DNA from: an uncultured Prevotellaceae bacterium
Lineage (GTDB): Bacteria > Bacteroidota > Bacteroidia > Bacteroidales > Bacteroidaceae
Assembly: GCA_900319225.1 (NCBI GenBank)
Contig: ONNV01000001.1
Span: forward strand, 339,002 to 403,001
Reading direction: 5' to 3'
DNA: 64,000 nt
Part shown: positions 8,411 to 17,844 of the stretch, piece by piece
Layout: each line of letters opens with the position of its first letter
Position numbering within the stretch: position 1 is the first letter of the stretch
Program-made: the position numbers and the translations under genes
Notes under the pieces: generated by a model
What the model was told of the DNA's origin: nothing
What the model saw: only the letters and a program-made list of their open reading frames with translations
Databases searched by the model: none

Positions 8411-9324
8411 TTCCTGAAAATATATGCTACGATTGCGCCGCTTATGTTATGCCAGACACTGAAAATAGCGCCGGGTATGGTGGCCAGGGGATAGGCGGCA
8501 AAATGCAGGGTGGCAAGTGATGACGCAAGACCAGAGTTCTGCATTCCCACCTCGATCGATATGGCCCGTTTCTTGGGTTCGGACAGCTTGAGCAGACGTC
8601 CTATAAAGTAGCCCAGTCCCAGTCCGCATATATTGTGGAGCATCACCACAAGCACTATTATCATTCCTCCTGCCAGCAGTTTATCGGCATTGGCCGCAAT
8701 TACTATTGCAACTATAAATGCAATGGTCACCGATGAGAATGCGGGCAGATAATCTACGGTCTTATCGGTAAACTTTGGCCACATACTCTTTATTATGAGG
8801 CCGATGACAATAGGCAGAATTACCACCCAGAGTATGCTCAGCAGCATGCCAAGCACATTGACGTGGACACTATGGCCGGCAAGTGCCCATGTGAGCACCG
8901 GGGTCAGCAGCGGGGCCAGGATGGTGGATACGCCGGTCATGCCTACCGACAGAGCAAGATCGCCTTTGGCCAGATAGGTGATTACGTTCGATGCAGTACC
9001 GCCCGGGCAGCATCCTACCAGTACCACACCCAATGCCAAAGCATCATCGAGCCTGAACACACGTGCCAGCACCCATGCCAGCAGGGGCATGATGGTAAAC
9101 TGTGCAAGACAGCCTATGATGATATCCTTGGGACGGCTGAACACAACCTTGAAATCCTTCAGGTTGAGTGTAAGACCCATGCCGAACATCACAACGCCCA
9201 GCAGGTAGTTGATAACCTTGGGGCGTATCCTTGAAAGCGCATCGGGAAATATGAACGCCAGCACTGCCGCTGCAAATACCAGCACGCCCATGTACTTGGA
9301 TATAAACTGACAGATTCTTTTCAT
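8407..9324 (-). CDS. Bile acid:sodium symporter family (BASS) transporter
   Basis: 305 residues, 9-10 helices. The two family signatures are present: GCCPGGTASNVITYLAKGD (about residues 103-121) and the crossover motif EVGMQNSGLASSLA near residue 265. Bacterial members carry bile acids, pantothenate/pantoate or other organic anions with Na+. First gene of the operon with the MFS permease and Sde182-like hydrolase; a TACCTTTG -7 box lies 17 bp before the ATG with a family B repeat right above it. Confidence 0.85.
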   Translation of the reverse strand: MKRICQFISKYMGVLVFAAAVLAFIFPDALSRIRPKVINYLLGVVMFGMGLTLNLKDFKVVFSRPKDIIIGCLAQFTIMPLLAWVLARVFRLDDALALGVVLVGCCPGGTASNVITYLAKGDLALSVGMTGVSTILAPLLTPVLTWALAGHSVHVNVLGMLLSILWVVILPIVIGLIIKSMWPKFTDKTVDYLPAFSSVTIAFIVAIVIAANADKLLAGGMIIVLVVMLHNICGLGLGYFIGRLLKLSEPKKRAISIEVGMQNSGLASSLATLHFAAYPLATIPGAIFSVWHNISGAIVAYIFRK

Positions 9325-9341
9325 AAACCTTTACCGACGTG

Positions 9342-9349
9342 CAAAGGTA
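9342..9349 (-). promoter_or_regulatory. -7 box of the BASS-MFS-Sde182 operon
   Basis: TACCTTTG (minus strand) 17 bp before the ATG at 9324. The family B repeat at 9358-9386 starts 8 bp above it. Confidence 0.6.
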
Positions 9350-9357
9350 TAAAAAAC

Positions 9358-9386
9358 GACGCAAAGGGAAACGACCCCTTTGCGTC
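9358..9386. repeat. REP-like palindrome, family B, copy 4
   Basis: GACGCAAAGGGAAACGACC and CCCTTTGCGTC form a near-perfect hairpin. Located in the -33 region of the operon promoter. Confidence 0.8.
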
Positions 9387-9493
9387 AAATACTGAGCGTA
9401 TGCGGTATTGGGCTCGCCCTTGGGCCAAACCGAAAAATCAACTGTTTTCACTGTCATTGAATACTAAGAGTCCGATATTCAATAATTTGGCTC

Positions 9494-10585
9494 TCATTTC
9501 AGATTGGCTTTAAAGAATGATTCAATCTTGTCATAGGGGATTACGCCAGCTACATCATCGTAAAGGTCCACGTGCGATGCACCGGGGATAATCATGAGTT
9601 CCTTATTTCCCTCTACGGCCGATACACCCTCCACACGCCTTCCGGTCATGCGCTCAAAGGCATACTCCGAGAAGTAGCGTGAGTGGGCCTTCTCACCGTG
9701 GATAAGCAGCACCGGATTCTCAATCTCCTGAGCCCATGCCAGCAGAGGCTGGTTCATGAAACTCTGGCAGCCAATTACGTTCCAGCCGTCGTTGGAGTTG
9801 CCGCTGCGCTTGTGGTAACCGCGCGGGGTCTTGTAGTAGGCGTGGTAATCCTTTACAAACCAGGGCGCATCGTCGGGCAGGGGATCAATAACACCGCCTG
9901 CGCGCTTATAAGTGCCTGATTTGTAATCCTCTGTGCGCTGTGCCGCAATGGCCTTGCGCTTTTCCATACGCTGAGCGGGTGTGTCCTCGCTGGCAAAATA
10001 GCCCTCCACGTTCACCTTGCTCATATCATACATGGTGGATGCCACGGTAGCCTTGATGCGCGGATCAAGTGCTGCCGCATTCACGCCCATACCTCCAAAT
10101 CCGCATATGCCGATTATGCCGATGCGCTCGGCATCAACGTTATCCTGAACGGACAGGAAATCAACCGCTGCCAGAAAATCCTCGGTGTTGATATCGGGCG
10201 ATGCCATACGGCGGGGCTCGCCGCCACTCTCACCAGTAAACGATGGGTCAAAGGCAATAGTCAGGAATCCGCGCTCGGCCATGTGCTGTGCGTAGAGACC
10301 GCTTGACTGCTCCTTTACGGCGCCGAACGGGCCGGTCACGGCAATCGCTGCCAGCTTGCCCTTGGCATTCTTGGGCGTGTACATATCGGCCGCCAGCTCA
10401 ATGCCGTAACGGTTGCGGAAAGTAACCTTCTTGTGGTCAACCTTATCACTCTTAGGGAACGTCTTGTCCCACTCCTGTGTCAATTGCAGTGTAGTCATAT
10501 TATTGTCTGTTTTTGTTTGTCCGTTTCCTGTGCAGCCCGTGAGCATTAAGCCCAATAATGCTGCTGAAAATATAATCTTGTTCAT
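9494..10585 (-). CDS. Dienelactone-hydrolase-like alpha/beta hydrolase, lipoprotein
   Basis: 363 residues from the ATG at 10585. The signal MNKIIFSAALLGLMLTGC gives a lipid-modified Cys. The hydrolase core shows a nucleophile elbow GICGFGGM in which Cys replaces the usual Ser, as in dienelactone hydrolase; DPSFTGESGGEPRR and the terminal GASHVDLYDD provide oxyanion region and catalytic His. The frame extends 13 codons upstream, but that would run through the -7 box. Promoter carries the AraC-type operator described at 10634, shared with the operon at 20107. Confidence 0.85.
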   Translation of the reverse strand: MNKIIFSAALLGLMLTGCTGNGQTKTDNNMTTLQLTQEWDKTFPKSDKVDHKKVTFRNRYGIELAADMYTPKNAKGKLAAIAVTGPFGAVKEQSSGLYAQHMAERGFLTIAFDPSFTGESGGEPRRMASPDINTEDFLAAVDFLSVQDNVDAERIGIIGICGFGGMGVNAAALDPRIKATVASTMYDMSKVNVEGYFASEDTPAQRMEKRKAIAAQRTEDYKSGTYKRAGGVIDPLPDDAPWFVKDYHAYYKTPRGYHKRSGNSNDGWNVIGCQSFMNQPLLAWAQEIENPVLLIHGEKAHSRYFSEYAFERMTGRRVEGVSAVEGNKELMIIPGASHVDLYDDVAGVIPYDKIESFFKANLK

Positions 10586-10603
10586 AAAGCAGAATTTACC
10601 AAT

Positions 10604-10612
10604 GCAAAAGTA
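10604..10612 (-). promoter_or_regulatory. -7 box of the hydrolase gene
   Basis: TACTTTTGC on the minus strand, 18 bp before the ATG. The next bases, ATTGGTAA, resemble those at the promoter near 20133 (ATCGGTAA). Confidence 0.65.
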
Positions 10613-10633
10613 GATGGTTTGCATGTATGTATC

Positions 10634-10672
10634 TTACCGATTTTGGCTGAATAACTACCAATTTCGCAGATT
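10634..10672. promoter_or_regulatory. AraC-type operator, copy 1
   Basis: Two direct half-sites, TTACCGATTTTGGC and CTACCAATTTCGC, with their TACC cores at 10635 and 10656, exactly 21 bp apart. The site starts 21 bp above the -7 box of the hydrolase. A near-identical site with the same internal and external spacing lies at 20163. Such direct half-sites two helical turns apart are typical of AraC-family activators. Confidence 0.7.
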
Positions 10673-10866
10673 TATGAATACAAATGCTGTGATTCCTACC
10701 TTAAACGGCATTTGTGTTTATTTATTAGCTACATGTTTCGGTAATTTGTGACTAAGGTTTACTGAAAGGCAATTATTTTTGCTTCCATGCCTATATTTTT
10801 AGCAAAACATACTGATTTCTGCTAAAAAATTGCTATCTATGTAGTCAGTATATGATTGTGTAAAAC
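10673..10866 (+). promoter_or_regulatory. AT-rich left edge of the defence island with possible promoter and inverted repeat
   Basis: Contains a candidate -7 box TATTTTTG at 10774-10781 and a perfect 9-bp inverted repeat TTTTTAGCA/TGCTAAAAA (10796-10804 and 10820-10828, 15-bp spacer) that could be an operator or hairpin in the leader. No gene seen apart from the short ORF that starts at 10867. Confidence 0.35.
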
Positions 10867-10962
10867 ATGGAGGTAAAAGACTTAAACCGACCAAAAGTAG
10901 GTGAAGCTTATTCCTTTGGAGATGGTTTGAAGATGGAAGTAAAAAAAAGATATGAACTTTGA
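10867..10962 (+). pseudogene. Short ORF, probably the N-terminal stub of a truncated gene
   Basis: 31 codons reading MEVKDLNRPKVGEAYSFGDG then LKMEVKKRYEL. The opening resembles, from memory, the first residues of Bacteroidales membrane proteins of the form RPKVGEAYSFGW, but the hydrophobic body is absent. It ends 11 bp inside the start of the nuclease gene in another frame. It could instead be a translated leader that couples to the nuclease. Function unknown. Confidence 0.35.
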
Positions 10963-12145
10963 ATCGTTAGTAGGACGCATCAACCTCATCCAGGATGCAT
11001 TGCAGGCACAAGCTGCACACGCCGTAAACCTCTCTTTGACGGCACGCAATTGGTTGGTGGGATATTATATTGTGGAATTTGAACAAAACGGCGAAGATCG
11101 TGCCAAGTATGGCGAGATGTTGATGAACCGTTTGGCTGAAAGGATTAACCGTAAAGGATTTGAGCCAAGACGACTTCGCGAGTTTAGACAATTGTACCTT
11201 ATTTATCCTATATTGGGCGTTGAGGTTGCAAGATACGTTAAAACACACCAACCACAATTACTGGAGTCAGATGCATTCTCAATTTGGCGGTTGCCGTCCG
11301 CCAAATTGCAAACGGCTGAGAATCAAGATGATGCAAAATGGCGGATACCGTCCGCCAAATTGGAAGAATGGATGACACCACCTGAGAGACTTTTTAATAG
11401 GCTCAACTATTCTTGTCTATTATACTTGACAAGCATTGACAACCCGTTGAAAAGAGCCTTCTACGAGCAGGAAACGATTCGTGGTTGTTGGACTTACACA
11501 GAACTCGACCGTCAGGTGTCCTCGCAATATTATGAACGCATGGGGTTGTCGAAGGACAAGAAAGCCCTGCAACGTCTAACAGCCAAGAATGCTCAGCAGA
11601 TGACTCCTCGTGATATCCTGCACAATCCCGTCACGCTGGAGTTTCTTGGTATGGAGCAGCAAAATGTCTATACCGAGACCAAGTTGGAGACGGCCATTCT
11701 AAACAACCTTCAGCGTTTTCTCTTGGAAATGGGCCGTGGGTTCTGTTTCGAGTATCGTCAGAAGCGTATCCTTATAGATCAGGACTACTATAAGGCTGAC
11801 CTCATCTTCTATCACCGCATCCTGAAGTGTCACGTCATCATCGACCTGAAGATTGACCGATTCCGTCACGAGTATGCCTCTCAGTTAAACCTTTACATGA
11901 ACTACTACAAGCACGAGGTGATGCAGGAAGACGACAACCCGCCCATCGGTCTGCTACTCTGCACCGACTATGGCGAGACCACCGTACAATATGCGACAGA
12001 AGGTCTCTCACAGAACTTCTTCGTCAGCAAATACCGCCTGCAGTTGCCCTCTGAGGACGATATCCGCAAGTATATGCTGGAGAATATCACGGAAGAGCAG
12101 TTTAAGGAACTGAAGGAGGAGCAAGAGGAGACCAAACTTGTTTGA
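10952..12145 (+). CDS. DUF1016 (YhcG-type) PD-(D/E)XK nuclease
   Basis: 397 residues. The N-terminal DUF1016_N region includes LTARNWLVGYYIVEFEQNGE; the C-terminal nuclease domain shows YYKADLIFYHRILKCHVIID followed by LKID, giving the catalytic D...(D)xK set, plus QLNLYMNYY. Members act as endonucleases in defence islands or next to restriction systems. An insertion of about 30 residues around 111-140 contains two copies of a WRxPSAKL peptide encoded by palindromic DNA. It stands directly upstream of the Wadjet genes on the same strand and shares their lower GC. Confidence 0.8.
   Translation: MNFESLVGRINLIQDALQAQAAHAVNLSLTARNWLVGYYIVEFEQNGEDRAKYGEMLMNRLAERINRKGFEPRRLREFRQLYLIYPILGVEVARYVKTHQPQLLESDAFSIWRLPSAKLQTAENQDDAKWRIPSAKLEEWMTPPERLFNRLNYSCLLYLTSIDNPLKRAFYEQETIRGCWTYTELDRQVSSQYYERMGLSKDKKALQRLTAKNAQQMTPRDILHNPVTLEFLGMEQQNVYTETKLETAILNNLQRFLLEMGRGFCFEYRQKRILIDQDYYKADLIFYHRILKCHVIIDLKIDRFRHEYASQLNLYMNYYKHEVMQEDDNPPIGLLLCTDYGETTVQYATEGLSQNFFVSKYRLQLPSEDDIRKYMLENITEEQFKELKEEQEETKLV
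11280..11357. repeat. Two palindromic elements inside the DUF1016 gene
   Basis: Unit 1 is a perfect 11-bp inverted repeat CAATTTGGCGG/CCGCCAAATTG with a 7-bp loop (11280-11308). Unit 2, TGGCGGATACCGTCCGCCA (11339-11357), is a copy with short arms. Both are in frame and give WRLPSAKL and WRIPSAKL. Confidence 0.75.
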
Positions 12146-12447
12146 GCTATACCGAGTGAGAGAAAAGTCAACAAAGTTAATATTGCTTGTGGATGACTCG
12201 AATTATAATGAATTACGACAATGGATTCATATTGCAGAAGGCCGTGGACTGGGCGTTGCTGCGCTTGAACTTTGCTCGCATGTTACTATCGGGATGCAAG
12301 AACTACCATTGGATTATCCACGAGAACTATTCGAGGCTCAATCGTATGAGCCAAAGGTCAACGGCCAAAGGGAAAGTCAATTTCCAATTTGAGTTCGCAA
12401 ATGGCGAGGTGCTGAGGCTGAAGTTGTATGAGCATTTAAAAGTTTGA
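12138..12447 (+). other. Uncertain small coding region, possibly frameshifted
   Basis: The 308 bp between the nuclease and JetA hold two overlapping frames. One (12138-12392, TTG start) reads KLILLVDDSNYNELRQWIHI and further acidic, protein-like sequence; the other (ATG 12208 to stop 12447) ends VNFQFEFANGEVLRLKLYEH. Joined by a frameshift around 12360 they would make about 100 residues. Each alone looks incomplete. I recognise no family. Confidence 0.3.
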
Positions 12448-12453
12448 TTGCCT

Positions 12454-13653
12454 ATGGAGATACTTTCACATTTTAGAACGATAGAAGAACTGGTCAAGAT
12501 GCTTGACAGAGAGAAAGTGCTGTTCCGAGACATGTTTGAACGGCGCAAATCATTGTCTTATCGCACAGACTTTGCTCTTGAGATTGTTGACTACAAACGT
12601 GAACGTGTGCAGTATCTGATAGAGCATGGGGTGATTCATGAGAACGGTGACTTCTTGGAGATGGAAGACGTATATGTACAGTTCTTCGAGGAAGTGCTCG
12701 ACATGAATGAGGAAATTAGTGTGGCTAGTGTGAGGGAGCATATCAATGCCTTGAAAGAGAACATTGGTTATTATCTTGAAGAAACGAATGAACATCGCAA
12801 GACTCAATACCAAGGCAATGTACGTAAGATGTTACGTCGTATCGGGTTGAGAACTCTAAAGAATGTAATAGACCTGAAGCGTAATGTAGATATTGCCTAT
12901 AAGCAGGAACCAAACTACAAAATCAAAAAAACGCGACTTGAGAATCTGGATGAGAAGCGAAAGGGTATTAAGCAGTTGATTACAGAGTGTGAGAAAATGA
13001 TGGATGGAGAGGTGGTGTTCTTCAAGATGGCTACTGATCCGGAGATGCAGCGTACAACAATGGATGTACGCAACGATTTCACGGAGGCTGACCACAACTT
13101 GCTTGAGATAGAACATCAGATTATTGAGTATATCAACCAAATTGAGTTGCAGAGTCAACTATTGAAGAAGATACGTCGTTTGAAATACTTGAAAGACCAA
13201 CTTACTTGGCGTGAAGATACAAATATTGTACGTACATTAAATGATGTCAATCCATTGTGGATGGAGAAACGTCCTTACAATCGCATCTTTTTATCAGTTG
13301 ATATGCTTCGAAGTAATGAAGAGGCATACGACTTGATAAGAAAGATAGCAGGAAATAATGAAGTGCGTCGGCAGGCAAGAACTGAAGCATATCCATTGGA
13401 CCAAGAGTTCTTGAATGATAACACCGAGGAAGTGAACAGCATAAATACCACAGAGCTGTGGAATGCTTTCAAAGCGCAGGGCCAGCACTTGTTTTCGTTT
13501 ATCAGAAATTATAACTATCATCTGCCAAGAACTCTCAATGATCATATTATCCTCTATTGCCAGATGGCAACACAGCACAGCGATGAACTGCGCATTACTG
13601 ACAATTACGAGACATTTGAAAACATAGAATATGCACTGATATATGCGAGCTAA
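12454..13653 (+). CDS. jetA: Wadjet JetA: kleisin-like (MukF-like) subunit
   Basis: 399 residues from the ATG at 12454 (the frame also has a TTG two codons earlier). Largely helical: MEILSHFRTIEELVKMLDRE then a long central region rich in charged coiled-coil residues (about 100-270) and a C-terminal helical part. No catalytic motif. Assigned by position: first of four overlapping genes whose third and fourth products are an SMC-type ATPase and a Toprim protein. In Wadjet, JetA with JetB and JetC forms a condensin-like loop-extruding motor that recognises small circular DNA. Overlaps jetB by 11 bp. Confidence 0.75.
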   Translation: MEILSHFRTIEELVKMLDREKVLFRDMFERRKSLSYRTDFALEIVDYKRERVQYLIEHGVIHENGDFLEMEDVYVQFFEEVLDMNEEISVASVREHINALKENIGYYLEETNEHRKTQYQGNVRKMLRRIGLRTLKNVIDLKRNVDIAYKQEPNYKIKKTRLENLDEKRKGIKQLITECEKMMDGEVVFFKMATDPEMQRTTMDVRNDFTEADHNLLEIEHQIIEYINQIELQSQLLKKIRRLKYLKDQLTWREDTNIVRTLNDVNPLWMEKRPYNRIFLSVDMLRSNEEAYDLIRKIAGNNEVRRQARTEAYPLDQEFLNDNTEEVNSINTTELWNAFKAQGQHLFSFIRNYNYHLPRTLNDHIILYCQMATQHSDELRITDNYETFENIEYALIYAS

Positions 13654-14197
13654 TACACAACAAATCTTTGAACGGATGAGTAAGGGCGGTTTCCTTTCTG
13701 TTGACAGCACAGATCAGGAAGTTAAGCACCTTTATGACGATATAGAGGAGAATTATGCAGATTATGAAGCATATTTCTCTGAGTTAGGTTTACGATTGGA
13801 GTCGGGCGACGGCTACTACTATTTTGCCCGCAACCAAGAGGTCAAGCAGACCATTGAGCAAAAGTTGCAAAGTTTTGCTCAGTGGGTGGACATATTGGAC
13901 TTTCTGAAGACTTACGACATCACGTTCTCTACAGGATTCCAGTTCCGAAGTACCCATATCCTGGAGCGTATTAACCTTGATGTAGAATTGCGTGACAAGG
14001 CTCGTAAGTTATTCCGTAAGCAGAACACCAATCAGGATATTGTGGAAAAGCTTATCAGTGAACTGACAACTATGGGATTCGCAGAACTGATTAACGAAGA
14101 GGATGGTACTTACAAGGTAACTGCTGCTTTCCGTTACGCAGAGAATATGGTAAACCTGATTACTATTTATAACGAAGAGGAGATTCCAGAGCTATGA
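13643..14197 (+). CDS. jetB: Wadjet JetB: MukE-like subunit (DUF4194-like)
   Basis: 184 residues, no signal peptide. Sequence such as FERMSKGGFLSVDSTDQEVK and a C-terminal winged-helix-like part GFAELINEEDGTYKVTAAFR fits the KITE/MukE-type bridging subunit of SMC complexes, which binds the kleisin. Overlaps jetA by 11 bp and jetC by 4 bp (ATGA), so translation is coupled. Assigned mainly by context; sequence similarity not tested. Confidence 0.75.
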   Translation: MRANTQQIFERMSKGGFLSVDSTDQEVKHLYDDIEENYADYEAYFSELGLRLESGDGYYYFARNQEVKQTIEQKLQSFAQWVDILDFLKTYDITFSTGFQFRSTHILERINLDVELRDKARKLFRKQNTNQDIVEKLISELTTMGFAELINEEDGTYKVTAAFRYAENMVNLITIYNEEEIPEL

Positions 14198-17100
14198 GAC
14201 ATCTGAATAAAATCATATTCTTGAATTCAGCGAACATTCCATACGCAGAGATGATGCTGGATGGTAACGTTCATTTTGCAGGTACTCAGGGTGTAGGCAA
14301 GAGTACGGTATTGAGAGCATTGCTATTCTTCTACAATGCAGATAAGATGCGCCTAGGCATCCAACAGGGGCAGAAGTCGTTCGAGGAGTTCTATTTCCGT
14401 TATAGTAACTCCTTTATAGTCTATGAGGTAAAGACCGAAAATAGCGCCTACTCTATCCTTACATATCGCAGTCAGGGAAAGGCTGTGTTCCGTTTCATCG
14501 ATGCGCCTTATCAGAAATCATGGTTTGTTGATAACAGCGGAAGAGTGGAAAGTGACTGGATACGTATTCGTGAACGAATAGGAAGCAATGATATCAGTGC
14601 CAAGATAGAGACATACGAACAGTATCGCAACATTATTTTTGGCAATACGCACGATCGCAGCCATCGCTATGACAAATATGCGATTGTCGAGAGTTCGAAA
14701 TACCAAAATATACCACGAAGTATCCAAAATGTATTCCTGAACAGTAAGTTGGATGCCGACTTTGTGAAGAACACTATTATACAGTCGATGACAGAGGTGG
14801 AGGACAGTATCCGCTTGTCGGACTATCGTCATTTGGTGGCTGACTTTGAGCGGGAGTTCGACGAGATTGACTGTTGGTATAGGAAAGACAGTAGTGGTGA
14901 GAGACCTGTACGCAACAAAGCGGCAAAGGTCGTTGACAACTACCGTTTGCTGATAGCCCTCGACTTTGAGATGAAGCAGACTTGGCATCAGTTGAACCAT
15001 GTGGTTACCCATACTCGTGAGCAATTGCCATTGGTGGAAGAAGAGATTCGGGAAATACAAGGGAAACTTGGAAAACTCAAAGAGAAGATTGATGCCATAC
15101 AACAGGAGTATGAGAAAGAACACGACCGCTTGATCAAAGAAATCAGCAAGCGCGAACAGCGGTTGGATGATATTCGTAAAAAACGTAAGTACTACGAAGA
15201 AATTGGTATCAAGGACATTATTGAACTGAATGCACAGGAACAGAAATACGTTAGCGAGAAGACACAGAAAGAAAAATTGCTTCGCGCATTGGAAGAGCAA
15301 TACAAAGATGTGACAGATAAATACCGTGCATTATATGCTGCACTTGATGACGAGTGGAGTAAGTTTGGACTGGCCCAAAAGGAAGAACTTCAACGCTATC
15401 GCGACGGTATACAGACAGAACGTGACAAAAGCGTGAAAGTGCGTGACCTACGCAAAAAGTCTGTGGAGGAAGCATACGGAGAATGGCTGGCAGCATCGGA
15501 TGAACGTCTTAATAATTTACAGGGGAATCATAACTTGGCAGATAAGCGGTTGTCGGAGTTACAATACTGGCATCCGATGGCAAAAGAGACTGGTGATTAC
15601 GAGATGGAGATTCAAAATCTCAAGTCTCATGAACATCAACTGAACAGCCAATTGATCATCACATCTAATAGCCTGAAATCCCTTCGGCAGGAATGGGAGA
15701 TGAAGAGCAATGAGATAAAGCGCGATTATGACCACAAACAGGAAGAGTCTGAAAGTCAACTAAAACAGTTGCAAACAGAACTCTCCGAAACGGAAGGGAT
15801 TCTTGCTCGTTGGAAAGGGTCGTTCTATGAGTGGCTTAGCCAGAACAAACCAGGATGGGAAGACAGCATTGGCAAGGTGGTGGACGAGCAGCAGGTGCTC
15901 TACGCACAAGGTCTATCGCCCCAACTGACTGATGACAGCCAACTCTTTGGGGTAAGCATCAATCTGGAGGCCATACCGCTGCATCATCGCACTCCAGACG
16001 AATACCGCAGCCTGCAAAAACTGCAGCAAGAAGCGGTTGCAGCCAAAAAGAAAGAAATGACAGACCTTCAAATCCAATTAGATAAAGAACAGGAAGGATT
16101 GCGCAAGAGTTATAAAGGCAAAATAGCAGAATTAGGACAGCAGGAAACGATTCTGAGAGTGCAGCTGGAGCAGATACCAACAAAGATCAAGGATACAGAA
16201 ACACGTTTACGCCAAGCAGAACAGAAAGAAAAGGAAATAGTGGCTACAGAACTTGAAAAGCGGACAAAGGTCTATAACGAAACTTTGTTGGCGTTGGACG
16301 GAGAGAAAAATACCCGTACGCAACAGCGCATCAAGCGAGAGAAGGACATAAAGGCTGCTGATAGTGACTATAACGCAGCAATACGTGAGCTTCAGAAGCA
16401 ATTCGACACTTTCCGACAGAAGCAAGCAGATGAAAGAGAAGCCCAGAAAAAAGACATTGATGAACGCATGCAGATGTTGAAGCGACAGGAGCGTGATGAG
16501 CTGAAAGGCAAGGGTGCTGATACAAATGCACTTGACCTCTGCCGGAAAGATTGCAAGTGTGTACAGGCTGTGCTCGACAAGATTGACCGGCAACGACACT
16601 TTGTCATCGAATACCGAAAGGACGAAGAAGAGCTATTTACTCACGAGTCAGAATTCTGCGAAGAGAAACGACAGTTAGAAGCAAAGGACAAGACCACCCG
16701 TCAGCAGTATGAAGACAAACGCAAACGATATGAAGCAGAACGAAAAGAGTTATCTGAACTACTCACTTCCAAGCAGTCTAAGGTCAAAGCCATGAAGGAT
16801 GGCCTAACCCAATATGAGCAACTATGCCAAGTAGAGAACATACTGCCAGAGGCATTCCTACACGATGATGTGACTTTGTCCTCAACATCGGCATTGACTG
16901 AATTGGTAGTGCAAATGCGAGGCTCTGTCAATAAAAAACGCCAGAAGATGGAGGAACTAAAACGTGCCACCAACTCATTTAATTCTCACTTTGGTGCCAA
17001 CAATACATTCCATTTTATCACTCCGCAATATGACGAGGACTATCTGGCTTTTGCCCTCAACCTACAGGATTTTGTAGAGAATGATAAAATTGAGATGTAT

Positions 17101-17844
17101 CGTGCCCGTGTTAGTGACCACTATAACACCATCCTACGTAGTGTGTCTCGAGAAGTTGGTTTGCTGATGAATCATTCCGCAGAGATTCGCAGCATTATCA
17201 GCGAGGTGAATCATGACTTCCAAGAGCGTAACTTTGCTGGGGTTATCCGTAGTATTGAACTTAGGGCAGAAGAATCGTCAGACAGGATGATGCTTCTACT
17301 GCGTCAAATCCGAGACTTTACGGAGGAAAATGCGCTGACTATTGGTGAGTTGAACCTCTTCTCTGGTGGAGACCGTGACAAGGTTAATGAGAAAGTGGTA
17401 GAGTTTCTGAAGAGGTTTATGAAACAGTTGCAGAAAGAATCTGCTCGTACAGAACTGACGCTTAGCGACACATTCCGTCTGCAATTCCGTATTCAGGAGA
17501 ATGACAATAATACAGGGTGGGTTGAACGCATTAATAATGTAGGATCTGATGGTACTGACATCCTTGTGAAGGCTATGGTGAATATCATGCTCATCAATGT
17601 ATTCAAAACAAGGGCTTCTAGAAAGAATGGCGAATTTATTATCCACTGTATGATGGATGAGATTGGCAAACTGCATCCAAGTAACGTAAGCGGCATCCTG
17701 CAATTTGCCAATGTACGTAACATCTATCTGATAAATAGTTCTCCAATGGGCTATAATGCAGACCTATATAAATACAACTATCTGCTGACAAAGGACGGCA
17801 AGTCGCAGACGCATATCAAGCGTTTGATGACAATCAATTCATGA
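14194..17844 (+). CDS. jetC: Wadjet JetC: SMC/MukB-like ATPase
   Basis: 1216 residues. Walker A is GTQGVGKST at residues 30-38; long heptad-rich coiled coils fill about 250-560 and 660-900 with a hinge-like segment between them; the ABC signature NLFSGGDRD lies near 1054-1062 and Walker B FIIHCMMDE near 1148-1156. This is the layout of MukB/JetC motor subunits, whose head domains dimerise on ATP and drive DNA loop extrusion. All key ATPase motifs look intact, so the system should be functional. Lower GC than the surrounding chromosome. Confidence 0.9.
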   Translation: MRHLNKIIFLNSANIPYAEMMLDGNVHFAGTQGVGKSTVLRALLFFYNADKMRLGIQQGQKSFEEFYFRYSNSFIVYEVKTENSAYSILTYRSQGKAVFRFIDAPYQKSWFVDNSGRVESDWIRIRERIGSNDISAKIETYEQYRNIIFGNTHDRSHRYDKYAIVESSKYQNIPRSIQNVFLNSKLDADFVKNTIIQSMTEVEDSIRLSDYRHLVADFEREFDEIDCWYRKDSSGERPVRNKAAKVVDNYRLLIALDFEMKQTWHQLNHVVTHTREQLPLVEEEIREIQGKLGKLKEKIDAIQQEYEKEHDRLIKEISKREQRLDDIRKKRKYYEEIGIKDIIELNAQEQKYVSEKTQKEKLLRALEEQYKDVTDKYRALYAALDDEWSKFGLAQKEELQRYRDGIQTERDKSVKVRDLRKKSVEEAYGEWLAASDERLNNLQGNHNLADKRLSELQYWHPMAKETGDYEMEIQNLKSHEHQLNSQLIITSNSLKSLRQEWEMKSNEIKRDYDHKQEESESQLKQLQTELSETEGILARWKGSFYEWLSQNKPGWEDSIGKVVDEQQVLYAQGLSPQLTDDSQLFGVSINLEAIPLHHRTPDEYRSLQKLQQEAVAAKKKEMTDLQIQLDKEQEGLRKSYKGKIAELGQQETILRVQLEQIPTKIKDTETRLRQAEQKEKEIVATELEKRTKVYNETLLALDGEKNTRTQQRIKREKDIKAADSDYNAAIRELQKQFDTFRQKQADEREAQKKDIDERMQMLKRQERDELKGKGADTNALDLCRKDCKCVQAVLDKIDRQRHFVIEYRKDEEELFTHESEFCEEKRQLEAKDKTTRQQYEDKRKRYEAERKELSELLTSKQSKVKAMKDGLTQYEQLCQVENILPEAFLHDDVTLSSTSALTELVVQMRGSVNKKRQKMEELKRATNSFNSHFGANNTFHFITPQYDEDYLAFALNLQDFVENDKIEMYRARVSDHYNTILRSVSREVGLLMNHSAEIRSIISEVNHDFQERNFAGVIRSIELRAEESSDRMMLLLRQIRDFTEENALTIGELNLFSGGDRDKVNEKVVEFLKRFMKQLQKESARTELTLSDTFRLQFRIQENDNNTGWVERINNVGSDGTDILVKAMVNIMLINVFKTRASRKNGEFIIHCMMDEIGKLHPSNVSGILQFANVRNIYLINSSPMGYNADLYKYNYLLTKDGKSQTHIKRLMTINS

